Below are positions 1 to 8,883 of a stretch of DNA of 64,000 nt, in pieces. Position 1 is the stretch's first letter. Each line of letters starts with the position of its first letter. The DNA comes from JBOGXA01 sp050694175 (GTDB lineage: Bacteria > Actinomycetota > CADDZG01 > WHSQ01). The stretch is from the NCBI GenBank assembly GCA_050694175.1, contig JBOGXA010000012.1:1-64000 (forward strand), written 5' to 3'. The position numbers and the translations under genes are program-made. Below the pieces are notes generated by a model. It ran no database searches. It was given only the letters and a program-made list of their open reading frames with translations, and was not told where the DNA came from.

Positions 1-2262
1 GTCGCGACCCCCGCCGTCGCGGCGCGGCTTGCGGTCCCCGCCGCCGACCGCCGCGGCGCGCGCCTCTTCGATCGTCTTCCCGGCGGCCACCTGGCGCTCG
101 AGCCATGCGACGGGCGTGAGGTTGACGCGGCCCTGACTGTCGACGTCCGTCACCTCGACCTCGAGAGGGTCGCCGACGCTAACGGCGTCCTCGACCCGAT
201 CGATCCGACCCTCGCCCAGTTTGGAGATATGGACGAGTCCGTCGCGGTTCGGCGCGATGTTCACGAACGCACCGAACGTCGTGATGTTCACTACCGTTCC
301 GGTGATCCGTTCGCCGACTTCGGGCATCCGAGGATTGACCGTCTCCTCGATCATCTTTGCCGCCGCAGCCGCCGAATCCTGATCCGTCGAGCCGATGAAG
401 ATGGTTCCGTCTTCCTGGATATCGATCTCAACACCCGTCGACTGCTGGACCATGTTGATGTTCTTGCCCTTCGGCCCGATGACCTCGCCGATCTTGTCGA
501 CGGGCACCTTGATAGACATCACGCGGGGTGCATTGGCGGCCAGATTCTCCCTCGGACGTGGGATGACGCCGTTCATCTGTTCGAGGATGTGGAGTCGCGC
601 CTTCTTCGCTGCGAGGAGCGCCTCACGCAAAACGCCGGCGGGGACGCCCGAGATCTTCGTGTCGAGCTGTAGCGCGGTTACGACGTCCTCGGTGCCGGCC
701 ACTTTGAAGTCCATGTCGCCGAACGCATCCTCGTCACCCAGGATGTCGGTCAGCGGGATGAAACTGCCACCTTCGGCGATGAGTCCCATCGCCACGCCGC
801 CGATGTGATTCCCGCCATGGAGAGGCACGCCCGCGTCCATAAGCGAGAGCGACGAGCCGCACACACTGGCCATCGACGTCGAGCCGTTCGAAGACATGAT
901 CTCTGAGACGACGCGGATGGCGTAGGGGAACTCGTCCTTGGAAGGGAGAGCCGGCAGCACCGCTTTCTCCGCGAGCGCGCCGTGACCGATCTCGCGCCGC
1001 TTCGGCCCTCTCATGAACCCGGCTTCTCCGGTCGAGTAGGGCGGGAAGTTGTAGTGGTGCATGTAGCGCTTCGTCTCGTACGGAGACAGGTCGTCGATCA
1101 TCTGCTCCATCCGCTGCATTCCGAGCGTCGTCAACGACAGGGCCTGGGTCTCTCCGCGCGTGAAGATGCCGGAGCCGTGCACTCGCGGGATGACGCCGAC
1201 CTGACACCAGATGGGCCTGACCTCGTCGGGGCGCCGGCCGTCCAGCCGCACTCCTTCGTCGACGACCCGGGCGCGAACGAGCTTCTTCGTCATCGACCGG
1301 TACGCGGTGGCGATCATGGGCACTTGGTCAGGGCTCTCGTCGGCGAGCCTTTCGAGCAGTCCGACCTCGATCTCGGCCAGGCGGTGCCGGCGTTCCGGCT
1401 TCTCGGTGATGGCTATCGCCTGCGCCACGTCGCCACGCGCGAGCTCCTCCACGCGTGCGTAGATCTCGTCGGTGTAGTCGACGAACAACGGATAGTCCGC
1501 ATCGAGCCCACCGATTGATCCCTTCGGTTTTCCCGCAGCGTCGACGAGCTCCTGCTGCAGCGCGATCATCTCGTCGATGTAGGTCTTCGACTTCTCGATC
1601 CCGTCGGCGAGCAACTCCTCGTCGGGGCGTGTGGCTCCGGCGTCGATCAGCTCGAACAGCCGTTCGGAGCCGCCGGCCTCGATCATCATGATGTCGATCT
1701 CACCCGCATCGTTGCGCCGTCCGGCCACGACGAGTTCGATCGTGGCGTCCTCCTGCTCTTCGTATGTGGGGTTGGCGACCCACTGCCCGTCGATGTGCGA
1801 GACGCGCACGCACCCGACCGGGCCTTCGAACGGGATGTCCGACACACCGAGCGCGGCCGACGCCGCGTTGACGGCGAGTACATCCATTGGGTTGGAGTTG
1901 TCGACCGACAACGCGGTCACGACCACGTGCACCTCGTGGCGGAAGCCGTCGGGGAAGGACGGCCGGATGGGCCGATCGATGAGGCGCGCCGCGAGGATCG
2001 CTTTCTCGGTGGCTCGCCCCTCCCTGCGGAAGAACCCACCCGGGATCTTTCCGGCCGCGTACATCCGCTCTTCGACGTCGACCGTGAGGGGAAAGAAATC
2101 GCCTTCGCCGCGCGGTGCGGACGAGGTCCCCGTCGCAATCAACGTCGTGTCGCCCACCTGGGCGAGCACGGCACCGCCGGCCTGTCCGGCCAGGCGTCCC
2201 GTTTCGAATCTGAATACTTCATCGCCGATCTTTCGTTCGACGGAGGTTGGTTCTGGTCTCAT
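1..2262 (-). CDS. pnp: Polyribonucleotide nucleotidyltransferase (PNPase), 3' end cut by window edge
   Basis: 3'-5' phosphorolytic exoribonuclease of RNA turnover. The visible 754 codons read as two RNase PH-like cores, then a KH domain (GPKGKNIN, about residue 595) and an S1 domain (GERITGTVVNITTFGAFVNI, about residue 650). The reading frame is still open at base 1 in a basic Gly/Arg-rich tail, so only the last residues are missing. The ATG at 2262 is preceded by AAGGAG about 9 bases upstream, which fixes the start. It lies downstream of rpsO, the usual rpsO-pnp pair, but the 318-base gap contains a structured repeat that recurs upstream of the aminotransferase at 57.7 kb. Confidence 0.97.
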   Translation of the reverse strand, partial: MRPEPTSVERKIGDEVFRFETGRLAGQAGGAVLAQVGDTTLIATGTSSAPRGEGDFFPLTVDVEERMYAAGKIPGGFFRREGRATEKAILAARLIDRPIRPSFPDGFRHEVHVVVTALSVDNSNPMDVLAVNAASAALGVSDIPFEGPVGCVRVSHIDGQWVANPTYEEQEDATIELVVAGRRNDAGEIDIMMIEAGGSERLFELIDAGATRPDEELLADGIEKSKTYIDEMIALQQELVDAAGKPKGSIGGLDADYPLFVDYTDEIYARVEELARGDVAQAIAITEKPERRHRLAEIEVGLLERLADESPDQVPMIATAYRSMTKKLVRARVVDEGVRLDGRRPDEVRPIWCQVGVIPRVHGSGIFTRGETQALSLTTLGMQRMEQMIDDLSPYETKRYMHHYNFPPYSTGEAGFMRGPKRREIGHGALAEKAVLPALPSKDEFPYAIRVVSEIMSSNGSTSMASVCGSSLSLMDAGVPLHGGNHIGGVAMGLIAEGGSFIPLTDILGDEDAFGDMDFKVAGTEDVVTALQLDTKISGVPAGVLREALLAAKKARLHILEQMNGVIPRPRENLAANAPRVMSIKVPVDKIGEVIGPKGKNINMVQQSTGVEIDIQEDGTIFIGSTDQDSAAAAAKMIEETVNPRMPEVGERITGTVVNITTFGAFVNIAPNRDGLVHISKLGEGRIDRVEDAVSVGDPLEVEVTDVDSQGRVNLTPVAWLERQVAAGKTIEEARAAAVGGGDRKPRRDGGGRD

Positions 2263-2307
2263 TTGATTAGTCGCTCCTTGGGTTTCGGCCCGGGTGGGCC
2301 GTCGTCA

Positions 2308-2326
2308 GGGTCCCGCGGAGGGACCC
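2308..2326 (-). promoter_or_regulatory. Hairpin in pnp leader
   Basis: GGGTCCC-tccgc-GGGACCC forms a perfect 7-bp stem 46 to 64 bases before the pnp start codon. With the repeat further upstream it gives pnp a long, folded 5' leader. PNPase leaders are known sites of autoregulation in other bacteria; whether this one is used so is inference. Confidence 0.4.
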
Positions 2327-2472
2327 GATTCCACAGGAGAGGGGGCGGGACGGGGCCGATTCTCAGTTGGAAACCCGCCTGTGGATTGACGGATTTGCAA
2401 CTGATAACCGACCACGGGCCGGCCCTCACCTACTTGCTTCGTGTGTCCAGGCGCCGGCCTCCTTGTCTCTCC

Positions 2473-2566
2473 TCTCCGATCGGGTTGCCCTTCGGGCTCC
2501 CCGCTCTCCGTCGGGGGAACCCCGGCGGCCGAGGCCGCCTCACTGGTTCCCCCGAACCCCCTCCTT
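2473..2566 (-). repeat. Structured intergenic repeat, copy A (94 bp, 5' of pnp)
   Basis: Read on the minus strand, this segment is nearly identical to 57657-57749 on the plus strand: over about 94 columns I count one 1-base deletion and two substitutions. It folds well: GGGGGAACC pairs with GGTTCCCCC around an inner GGCGGCC/GGCCGCC hairpin, and a second stem CGGG/CCCG encloses GCCC-GAA-GGGC. It begins 14 bases after the rpsO stop and ends about 210 bases before pnp. In both copies the same face points to a downstream gene. It may be a leader RNA (the actino-pnp motif is known 5' of pnp in this phylum) or a REP-like palindromic repeat; I cannot decide by eye. Confidence 0.85.
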
Positions 2567-2580
2567 TCAGTGCCACTGGG

Positions 2581-2850
2581 CTATCGGCGCAGGCCCAGCT
2601 TCGAGATGAGGGCCCGGTAGCGCTCGATGTCCTCGCGTTTGAGGTATTCGAGCAGGCGCCGCCTGCGGCCGACCATCCGCAGCAAGCCACGCCTCGAGTG
2701 GTGGTCTGTTTCGTGGGTTTTGAGGTGCTCGGTCAGCTCGGAGATCCGCCGCGACAGGACCGCCACCTGGACCTCGGACGATCCGGTGTCACCTGAGGAC
2801 CGAGCGTTATCCGAGATGATCTGAGATTTTTCTTCTTTGAGCAGAGCCAT
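2581..2850 (-). CDS. rpsO: 30S ribosomal protein S15
   Basis: An 89-residue small-subunit protein that binds 16S rRNA. The sequence has the S15 signature with DTGSSEVQVA near the N-terminus and HHSRRGLLRMVGRRRRLLEYL in the second half. I start at the ATG at 2850 (MALLKEEK), which gives the usual family length; the frame is open further upstream but the added 21 residues do not look like S15. Upstream is ribF with a 68-base gap, downstream the repeat and pnp, the common ribF-rpsO-pnp arrangement. Confidence 0.97.
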   Translation of the reverse strand: MALLKEEKSQIISDNARSSGDTGSSEVQVAVLSRRISELTEHLKTHETDHHSRRGLLRMVGRRRRLLEYLKREDIERYRALISKLGLRR

Positions 2851-2918
2851 GCGCGCCAAATGTCCCTTCTTAGGCGAATTGCGCCCGGGCCGGAAAGGGC
2901 CCCTCGGGCACAATCACT

Positions 2919-3854
2919 TTAGCAGGTCAGCTCCCTGGTGGCCTCGACATCCCGGGCCATCTGGGCCACCAGATCGTCGACCGAGTCGAACTTGAGCTCG
3001 TCCCGCAGCCTCCTGTGGAATTCGACCCGCAGCTCGAGCCCGTGGAGCTCTCCGGCGAAGTCGAGCAGGTAGGTCTCGACCATCACGGGGGTCGATGCCT
3101 CGTCGCCCCCGAAGGTGGGGTTGACGCCGACGTTGATCGCCGCCTGATACCAGGTCTCGTCGACGCGCGTCCTGCCCGCGTAGACACCCCGGCGCGGCTT
3201 AACGAGCTTGGGCGCGACGTCCACGTTCGCAGTCGGGTAGCCGAGGTCGTCCCCCCGCCCCGCGCCCCTGACGACAATCCCGTCGACGTCGAACGGCCGC
3301 CCGAGAAGCTCAGCCGCGAGCTCGACCTCACCCGCCGCAACCGCCTCGCGCACCCGGCTCGAGGAGATCGGCACCCCCTCGTGTGCGGCGAGATCGAGCC
3401 CGGCCGCGACGAAGCCCATTTCGGCCCCCAGCTTCTCCAGCAGCGGAACGTCGCCCGCAGCCTTGTGGCCGAATCGCCATCCGGCTCCCACGAGCACGCG
3501 GCGGCCCCCCAGGCCCTGGACGAGGACATCGCGCACGAAACGTTCCGGTGGCCACGTCGACAGGGCCCGGTCGAACGGAAGCACAACGAGGTAGTCGACA
3601 CCCGTGGGCAACATGAGCTCGGCCTTCCGCTCGGGCGAGGTCAACAGCAGCGGCGCTCTCTCGGGACGAAGCGTCTCGTTCGGATGACGGTCCCACGTCA
3701 CGACGACCGCCGCGAGCCCGGCCTCCGATGCGGCCGCGACGGTGTGGGCGATGAGCGCGCGATGTCCGAGGTGGATGCCGTCGAATGTGCCGATGGTGAT
3801 CGCCGAGCCTTGCGGCGGCGGACGAAGAGAACCGAGACCGACGAGCGTCTTCAC
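2919..3854 (-). CDS. ribF: Bifunctional riboflavin kinase / FAD synthetase
   Basis: Converts riboflavin to FMN and FMN to FAD in the cytoplasm. It has 311 residues, the normal length. The N-terminal nucleotidyltransferase domain shows TIGTFDGIHLGHRAL (about residues 20-34), the adenylyl-transferase HxGH-type site, and the C-terminal flavokinase domain has GYPTANV (about residue 205) and an RRGVYAG stretch. The start ATG overlaps the end of truB by four bases (ATGA-type junction), so the two are translationally coupled in the minus-strand operon. Confidence 0.96.
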   Translation of the reverse strand: MKTLVGLGSLRPPPQGSAITIGTFDGIHLGHRALIAHTVAAASEAGLAAVVVTWDRHPNETLRPERAPLLLTSPERKAELMLPTGVDYLVVLPFDRALSTWPPERFVRDVLVQGLGGRRVLVGAGWRFGHKAAGDVPLLEKLGAEMGFVAAGLDLAAHEGVPISSSRVREAVAAGEVELAAELLGRPFDVDGIVVRGAGRGDDLGYPTANVDVAPKLVKPRRGVYAGRTRVDETWYQAAINVGVNPTFGGDEASTPVMVETYLLDFAGELHGLELRVEFHRRLRDELKFDSVDDLVAQMARDVEATRELTC

Positions 3855-4705
3855 GGCGCCACGACCCGGTCGGGCACCAGGACCTCACCGCGCCGCCGGT
3901 ACACGGCGAGCAGCCGGCCGGCGGCGGTGAGCGCGACGGGCTCGTCGTGGTCAACATCCATGGGCGCGGGAAGCGGGCGGCCCGAGGTCACCAGGCGCGC
4001 GTCCGCGTCGTTCACCTCGACGGCCGTGAGGGCGCGCACCGCGTCGAGAAGTGGCCTCAGCGCGCCGGTGGATACCTGGTCAAGCGCGATCGCATCGCGA
4101 ACGGTGAAGCCGGCGTTCTCGGTTCTGCGCAGCGACATGAGATGGGCTCCGCAGCCGAGCGATTCACCAAGATCGTGTACGAGCGTGCGTACGTACGTGC
4201 CGGTCGAACATGACAAGTCGAGCGTTGCAAGCTGCGCCCCCCGCTCGAAATCGACGAGCTCCGCAGAGTAGACCGTCACGACCCGGGGAGCGCGCTCGAC
4301 GTCCTCGCCTCGCCGCGCCTTCTTGTAGAGACGCTCCCCTCCGACCTTTACGGCCGAAACCATAGGCGGTGTCTGCTTGATCTCGCCCGTGAACTGCTCG
4401 AGGGCCCGGACCACGTCGGCGGCGGAGAGGTCCGACTTCTGGTCGGTGAGGATTTCGCCCGACGCATCCTGTGTGGTCGTCGTTATCCCGAATCGCGCAA
4501 CCGCCAGGTAGCGCTTGGGTGTTTGTTGCGCGTAGGACAGCAACCGGGTGGCCCGTCCGACTCCCACGACGAGCACCCCCGTTGCATCCGGATCGAGCGT
4601 TCCCGCGTGCCCGACCTTCCTCGTGTGGAGCGCGCGGCGAACAGCGTCGACGACGTCATGCGATGTCATTCCGGCCGGCTTGTCGACGACCAGCACGCCG
4701 TCCAT
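3851..4705 (-). CDS. truB: tRNA pseudouridine(55) synthase TruB
   Basis: Makes the universal pseudouridine 55 in the T-loop of tRNAs. The 284-residue protein opens with VLVVDKPAGMTSHDVV and carries the catalytic-aspartate motif GHAGTLDPDATGVLV at about residues 33-47. The C-terminal part (about 230 onwards) is a short PUA-like extension, as in actinobacterial TruB. It sits between nrnA (5-base gap) and ribF (4-base overlap), a normal position in this operon. Confidence 0.96.
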   Translation of the reverse strand: MDGVLVVDKPAGMTSHDVVDAVRRALHTRKVGHAGTLDPDATGVLVVGVGRATRLLSYAQQTPKRYLAVARFGITTTTQDASGEILTDQKSDLSAADVVRALEQFTGEIKQTPPMVSAVKVGGERLYKKARRGEDVERAPRVVTVYSAELVDFERGAQLATLDLSCSTGTYVRTLVHDLGESLGCGAHLMSLRRTENAGFTVRDAIALDQVSTGALRPLLDAVRALTAVEVNDADARLVTSGRPLPAPMDVDHDEPVALTAAGRLLAVYRRRGEVLVPDRVVAP

Positions 4706-4710
4706 TGTGT

Positions 4711-5685
4711 CTAGTGCCCCGACCTCAACGCGGATAGCACGATCTCGACGGCCTCGTCGACGCTCGGAGCGGTGAAGCCGGCTGCAAGCTCGTGGCCGCC
4801 GCCCCCCTGGGCGCGGGCGATCGCGCCGACGCTGCGCGGGCCCTTCGATCGCAGGCTGGCGCGATAGCTTCCGTCTCTCTGCTCTTTGAACATCGCCGCG
4901 ATCTCGGCCGAACGAGTCGTCCGCACCGCATCGATCAGCTTGTCGGTCTCATCCATCGCCACCGCCGTCTCGACAAGATCGCGGCGGGTGAGCCACGAGT
5001 AGACGAAGCCTTCCTCCTCGTGGAGGACGGCGCGCTCCAGGACGCGACCCAGCAGCTTCAAGTATCCGAAGGGAGCCGACTCGAAGACCTGGTGTGCGAC
5101 TTCCACCCAGTCGACGCCGCGCTCGATCAGATCTGCCGCCAACCGCAGCACATCCGGGGATGAGTTCGCGTACTGGAAGCGTCCGGTGTCGGTGACGATC
5201 CCTGCATACAGGCAAGTCGCGATCTCCGAGTCGATGTCCACGTCGAGGTCCTGAAGTAGCCGGGTCATCAGCTCCGCCGTCGACGACGCGGATGTCACGA
5301 CGATGTTCAGCTTTCCGAACCCGTCGTTGCCCGCATGGTGGTCGACGTTGATGAGGCAGTCGGCCGCAGTCGCCCGCGTCTCGAGACCGCCGAGCCTGTC
5401 CGCCGCGCCACAGTCGAGTGCGAGGAAGACCGGAGTTTCGGGCACGTCCGCGGGTTCGACGAACGTGTCCGCCGCCGGGAGGAGCGAGTAGTTGAACGGG
5501 ATCACGAGGGGGCTCTCTCCCCACGTCGGATACGTCTTCTTCCCAAGCTGTTGTAAGCCGAGCGACGCGGCCAGCACGGTACCGATCGCATCGCCGTCGG
5601 GATTGATGTGAGTGGCGCAGACGACTTCGTCCGCGTCGCGCAAGATGCGTAGGGTCTCGTCCCAATCGGCAATGTCGTATCGCAT
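4711..5685 (-). CDS. nrnA: DHH-family phosphoesterase, NrnA-like nanoRNase / pAp phosphatase
   Basis: A 324-residue DHH/DHHA1 protein. Family members degrade 2-5 nt RNAs and dephosphorylate 3'-phosphoadenosine 5'-phosphate. Metal-binding motifs are visible: HINPDGDAIG (about residue 27), DCGAADRLGG and VDHHAGN (about residue 115), and the DHHA1 end carries GGGHELAAGF. It is coupled to rbfA by a TGATG overlap (stop and start share one base at 5685), an arrangement common to Gram-positive rbfA-nrnA-truB operons. Function is assigned by family and context. Confidence 0.92.
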   Translation of the reverse strand: MRYDIADWDETLRILRDADEVVCATHINPDGDAIGTVLAASLGLQQLGKKTYPTWGESPLVIPFNYSLLPAADTFVEPADVPETPVFLALDCGAADRLGGLETRATAADCLINVDHHAGNDGFGKLNIVVTSASSTAELMTRLLQDLDVDIDSEIATCLYAGIVTDTGRFQYANSSPDVLRLAADLIERGVDWVEVAHQVFESAPFGYLKLLGRVLERAVLHEEEGFVYSWLTRRDLVETAVAMDETDKLIDAVRTTRSAEIAAMFKEQRDGSYRASLRSKGPRSVGAIARAQGGGGHELAAGFTAPSVDEAVEIVLSALRSGH

Positions 5686-6056
5686 CAGCGGTCCTCGTCT
5701 TCCTCGTGGATCTTGCGAATCAACTGCTCGACCCTCTGGGCGACCTCCGGCCCCGTGTCGAGCTCGAAGATCAACTCAGGAAGGTACTTGATCCGCATCT
5801 GATGCCCCAACTCCGCCCGCAGATGTGGAGTCGCGCTGGCGAGCCCCGCCATGGTCGTCTGCCGGGCCTCGTCGTCGCCGAGCACCGATACGAACACGCG
5901 GGCGTGGCGCAGGTCGGCCGAGACGCGCACGGCGGTGACGGTGACGAAGCCGATACGAGGGTCTTTCAGATTCTGGATGGCCTCGCCGAGGACCTCGCGC
6001 GCCACCTTCTGCACCCTCTCGATGCGTTGGCTCACGGGCCCAAACACTCGACGCAC
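5685..6056 (-). CDS. rbfA: Ribosome-binding factor A
   Basis: A 123-residue KH-fold protein that helps 16S rRNA maturation on the 30S subunit. The sequence has the family pattern RIERVQKVAREVLGEAIQNL at the N-terminus, DPRIGFVTVTAV, then ADLRHARVFVSVLGD and a final region ending in acidic residues. Length and order (infB-ylxP-rbfA-nrnA) are standard. Its stop codon overlaps the nrnA start. Confidence 0.95.
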   Translation of the reverse strand: MRRVFGPVSQRIERVQKVAREVLGEAIQNLKDPRIGFVTVTAVRVSADLRHARVFVSVLGDDEARQTTMAGLASATPHLRAELGHQMRIKYLPELIFELDTGPEVAQRVEQLIRKIHEEDEDR

Positions 6057-6063
6057 GTCGTGT

Positions 6064-6366
6064 TCACAAATCCTCCATTGCCACGATCTCGATCGCCCGA
6101 TCTACTATCTCGGCCCCGTCGATCGCCGCCCGGGAGATCGTCTTTTCGACCTCCTGCAGGAGCTTGCGGCAGTGCGTCATCGACTCGGCGACGCAGGCGA
6201 CACCGATCGCGGACCGCTGCCAGAGATCCTGATAAGCGACCTCGGCCACTGCCACCTTGAGCCTTTGCTGTACCGCGGTAGTGACTCTGCGCAACACTTG
6301 CCGTTTGTCTTTCAGGGATGCGCTGGCTGGAATGAAAAGTTCGTAGCGACCGACGCCGATAAACAT
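6064..6366 (-). CDS. ylxP: YlxP-like DUF503 family protein
   Basis: A 100-residue protein of the DUF503 family, found between infB and rbfA in many Gram-positive genomes. The core SLKDKRQVLRRVTTAVQQR is the family hallmark, followed by VAVAEVAYQDLWQRSAIGVACV. The biochemical role is not settled; the position suggests a link to translation or ribosome assembly. It lies 7 bases from rbfA and 30 bases from infB, so it belongs to the same transcript. Confidence 0.9.
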   Translation of the reverse strand: MFIGVGRYELFIPASASLKDKRQVLRRVTTAVQQRLKVAVAEVAYQDLWQRSAIGVACVAESMTHCRKLLQEVEKTISRAAIDGAEIVDRAIEIVAMEDL

Positions 6367-6396
6367 GGACGTGGTACGGCGAGGTGGCCGGAAAAC

Positions 6397-8562
6397 CTAC
6401 CTCGCGACCTCCTGCACCTCGAATGCCTGGATCACGTCGCCTTCCTTGATGTCTTGGTAGCCCTCCAACCCCATTCCGCATTCGTAGCCGGCGGCCACTT
6501 CGCGCACGTCGTCCTTGAATCGTTTGAGCGAGGACAACGTCGTCTCGTAGACGACGGTCCCATCGCGCACAAGCCGGACCTTGGAGTTACGTCGAATCGT
6601 CCCTTCGGTAACGTAGCAACCGGCAACCACGCCGGTCCTGGGGACGCGGAAGGTCGCACGCACCTCGGCCTGGCCGGTTGCGATCTCGCGCGTCTCGGGT
6701 CCGACGAGACCGCGCGCCGCGTTCTCTATCTCCTGCACCGCTTGGTAGATGACGCGATAGGTGCGAACGTCCACCCCACCCTCTTCCGCCAGGGCGCGCG
6801 CCTGCGCGGTGGGGACGACGTTGAAGCCGATCACGATCGCATCCGAGGCCTGCGCTAGCGTGACGTCGTTCTCGGTGATCGCCCCCGCGCCCTTGCGCAG
6901 GATGTTCAGTTTCACCAGCGACTGATCGAGCTTCTCGAGCTGGCTCTCCAACGCCTCGACCGATCCCTGGGCATCGGCCTTCAGGAGCAGGTTGAGCTCC
7001 GGGACCTCTCCCTCGCGGGTCGCGGCCAGCAGCGTTTGGAGCGACACCTTGCGCTGCGCCACGAGCTCGGCCTCGCGCCGGTGCTGCTCGCGCTCCTGGG
7101 CGATCCGGCGCGCCTCCCGTTCGTCGTCGAGCGCGCGGAACTCATCTCCGGCCTCCGGCACCGATCCCCACCCGAGGACCTGAACGGGCTGCCCGGGACG
7201 CGCCTCGTCGAGCTGAGCGCCTCGCTCGTCCAGCATCGCGCGCACGCGTCCCCACGCGGTCCCCGCGAGCAGAGCGTCTCCGGCCTTCAACGTTCCCCGC
7301 TTGATCAGAACCGTCGCGACCGGGCCGCGGCCCTTGTCGAGATGCCCCTCGATCACGACGCCGCTTGCCGGCGCATTCGGATTTGCCTTGAGATCGAGTT
7401 GCACATCGGCCGCGAGCAGGATCATCTCGAGCAGTGAGTCCAGATTTGTGCGTTGCTTGGCCGATACGTCGACGTAGACGGTATCGCCGCCCCACTCCTC
7501 GGGGACGAGACCCTGATCGGCGAGCTGCTGGCGAACGCGCGCGGGATCGGCTTCGGGTCTATCGATCTTGTTGACCGCCACCACGATGGGCACCCTCGCC
7601 GCCCGTGCGTGGTCCATCGCCTCGATCGTCTGAGGTTTGACGCCGTCGTCGGCCGCCACGACCAGCACGGCGATGTCGGTGACCTGGGCGCCGCGCGCCC
7701 GCATTGCGGTGAAGGCCTCGTGCCCGGGCGTGTCTATGAACGTCACCTCGCGGCCGTCCTGATGCACCTGGTACGCACCGATGTGCTGGGTGATGCCGCC
7801 CGCCTCACCGGCCACGACATCCGCGTGGCGAATGGCGTCGAGGATCGAGGTCTTCCCGTGATCGACATGACCCATGACCGTGACGACCGGGGGCCGCGGC
7901 ACCAGCTCGGCTTCGTCGTCCTCGCCCGCCGCGAGCGCGGCCGCTTCGTCGGCCTCGGCCTGGTCGGGATCGACGACTTCCACCTGAGCGCCGAGCTCGT
8001 CGGCCACGATCACAACCGCCTCATCGCTCATCGATTGTGTGACGGTCACCATCTCGCCGACGCCGAGAAGGATCTTTACGATCTCGGCCGGCGCCACATC
8101 GATCACCTCGGCGAAATCCTTGACCGTGATGCCACGGTGCACGCGCACCTGGCGCGGCGGCACCTCGGCCTCGGGCGCCGCGACCTCGGGCTCGCCCGTG
8201 GCCTCGATCGGCGGCACGGCTCCGCCGGCGGTAGCCGCAATGCCTGCGGCAGCGGGGGCAGTTCCCTCGGGTTTCGGGGTTGGCTCCGGAACCGGCTCGG
8301 GTGAGGGCTGCGGCGGTCGCTCCTTCGGCTTGGGCTGTTTCGGCTTCGCCTTCGGCTTCTTGGCCGAGGGTTTTGCCGTTTTCTTGACCGTTTCGGGGGC
8401 CGCCCCGTTTCCGAGTTCGGTCCGGACGCGCTCGGCCAGCTCCTCGTCAATCGTCGAGGAGTGGCTTTTTACGGGCTCGCCGATCTTCTCGAGGTGGGCG
8501 AGCACCTCCTTCGAGGTCAGCCCGAGCTCCTTGGCGACCTCGTGGACCCTCGGCTTGGCCAT
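6397..8562 (-). CDS. infB: Translation initiation factor IF-2
   Basis: GTPase that brings initiator tRNA to the 30S subunit. The 721-residue protein starts with an IF2-N domain (residues 1-53, EVAKELGLTSKEVLAHL), then a Lys/Pro/Ala-rich linker (about 60-125), a second IF2-N-like segment, and the G domain with VMGHVDHGKTSILDAI (G1), DTPGHEAF (G3) and NKIDRPEA (G4). The C-terminal domains follow and end near EVQEVAR. The N-terminal 55 residues resemble the N-terminus of the signal peptidase at 49.6-50.6 kb at roughly 33 of 55 positions, an unusual relationship. It stops one base before the ylxR stop-start junction. Confidence 0.98.
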   Translation of the reverse strand: MAKPRVHEVAKELGLTSKEVLAHLEKIGEPVKSHSSTIDEELAERVRTELGNGAAPETVKKTAKPSAKKPKAKPKQPKPKERPPQPSPEPVPEPTPKPEGTAPAAAGIAATAGGAVPPIEATGEPEVAAPEAEVPPRQVRVHRGITVKDFAEVIDVAPAEIVKILLGVGEMVTVTQSMSDEAVVIVADELGAQVEVVDPDQAEADEAAALAAGEDDEAELVPRPPVVTVMGHVDHGKTSILDAIRHADVVAGEAGGITQHIGAYQVHQDGREVTFIDTPGHEAFTAMRARGAQVTDIAVLVVAADDGVKPQTIEAMDHARAARVPIVVAVNKIDRPEADPARVRQQLADQGLVPEEWGGDTVYVDVSAKQRTNLDSLLEMILLAADVQLDLKANPNAPASGVVIEGHLDKGRGPVATVLIKRGTLKAGDALLAGTAWGRVRAMLDERGAQLDEARPGQPVQVLGWGSVPEAGDEFRALDDEREARRIAQEREQHRREAELVAQRKVSLQTLLAATREGEVPELNLLLKADAQGSVEALESQLEKLDQSLVKLNILRKGAGAITENDVTLAQASDAIVIGFNVVPTAQARALAEEGGVDVRTYRVIYQAVQEIENAARGLVGPETREIATGQAEVRATFRVPRTGVVAGCYVTEGTIRRNSKVRLVRDGTVVYETTLSSLKRFKDDVREVAAGYECGMGLEGYQDIKEGDVIQAFEVQEVAR

Positions 8563-8841
8563 CTACGCTTCCTTCCTCACTGTCCGTGCCCGGCTCATCA
8601 GCTCGGCGCGCAGGCCCTCTGGGAGCGCCCCCTCGTGCCTGAGCGCAGTGCGCAAGCGATTCGACCCGAGTGCCCGGTCGATGCACGTGGGCTCGGGGCA
8701 CAGGTATGCGCCGCGGCCCGGTGCGCTGCCTCGCACATCGACCGCAACCCGGCCGGCGCGCGTTCGTGCGGCCCGAATCAACTCGGTTTGCGGCCGCTTC
8801 GAGCGACAGCCTGCGCAGGTTCGAACCGGAACTCCGACCAT
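8563..8841 (-). CDS. ylxR: YlxR family protein (DUF448)
   Basis: A 92-residue protein with the DUF448 signature VRTCAGCRSKRPQTEL near the N-terminus and GRGAYLCPEPTCIDRAL in the middle. Family members sit between nusA and infB and are thought to be small nucleic-acid binding or RNase P-related proteins. Here it is between nusA (42 bases upstream) and infB (no gap). The conserved Cys pairs may bind metal, which is inference. Confidence 0.92.
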   Translation of the reverse strand: MVGVPVRTCAGCRSKRPQTELIRAARTRAGRVAVDVRGSAPGRGAYLCPEPTCIDRALGSNRLRTALRHEGALPEGLRAELMSRARTVRKEA

Positions 8842-8883
8842 CTTAGTGCCCCCACCGCATCGAATCGCCCCGCAGCCGGCGAA

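Noticed and set aside
229..2138. Several plus- and minus-strand open frames opposite or within pnp (for example 1795-2796 plus)
   Set aside because: They are antisense or out-of-frame shadows of a high-GC gene, Arg/Pro-rich with no family motif, and they overlap a certain PNPase.
2473..2566. Copy A/B of the repeat as a cyclic-di-AMP (ydaO) riboswitch
   Set aside because: GGGGGAACC and GGGG-TT look similar at first, but the conserved GGTGAATC and CAGCTAACC parts of that class are missing.
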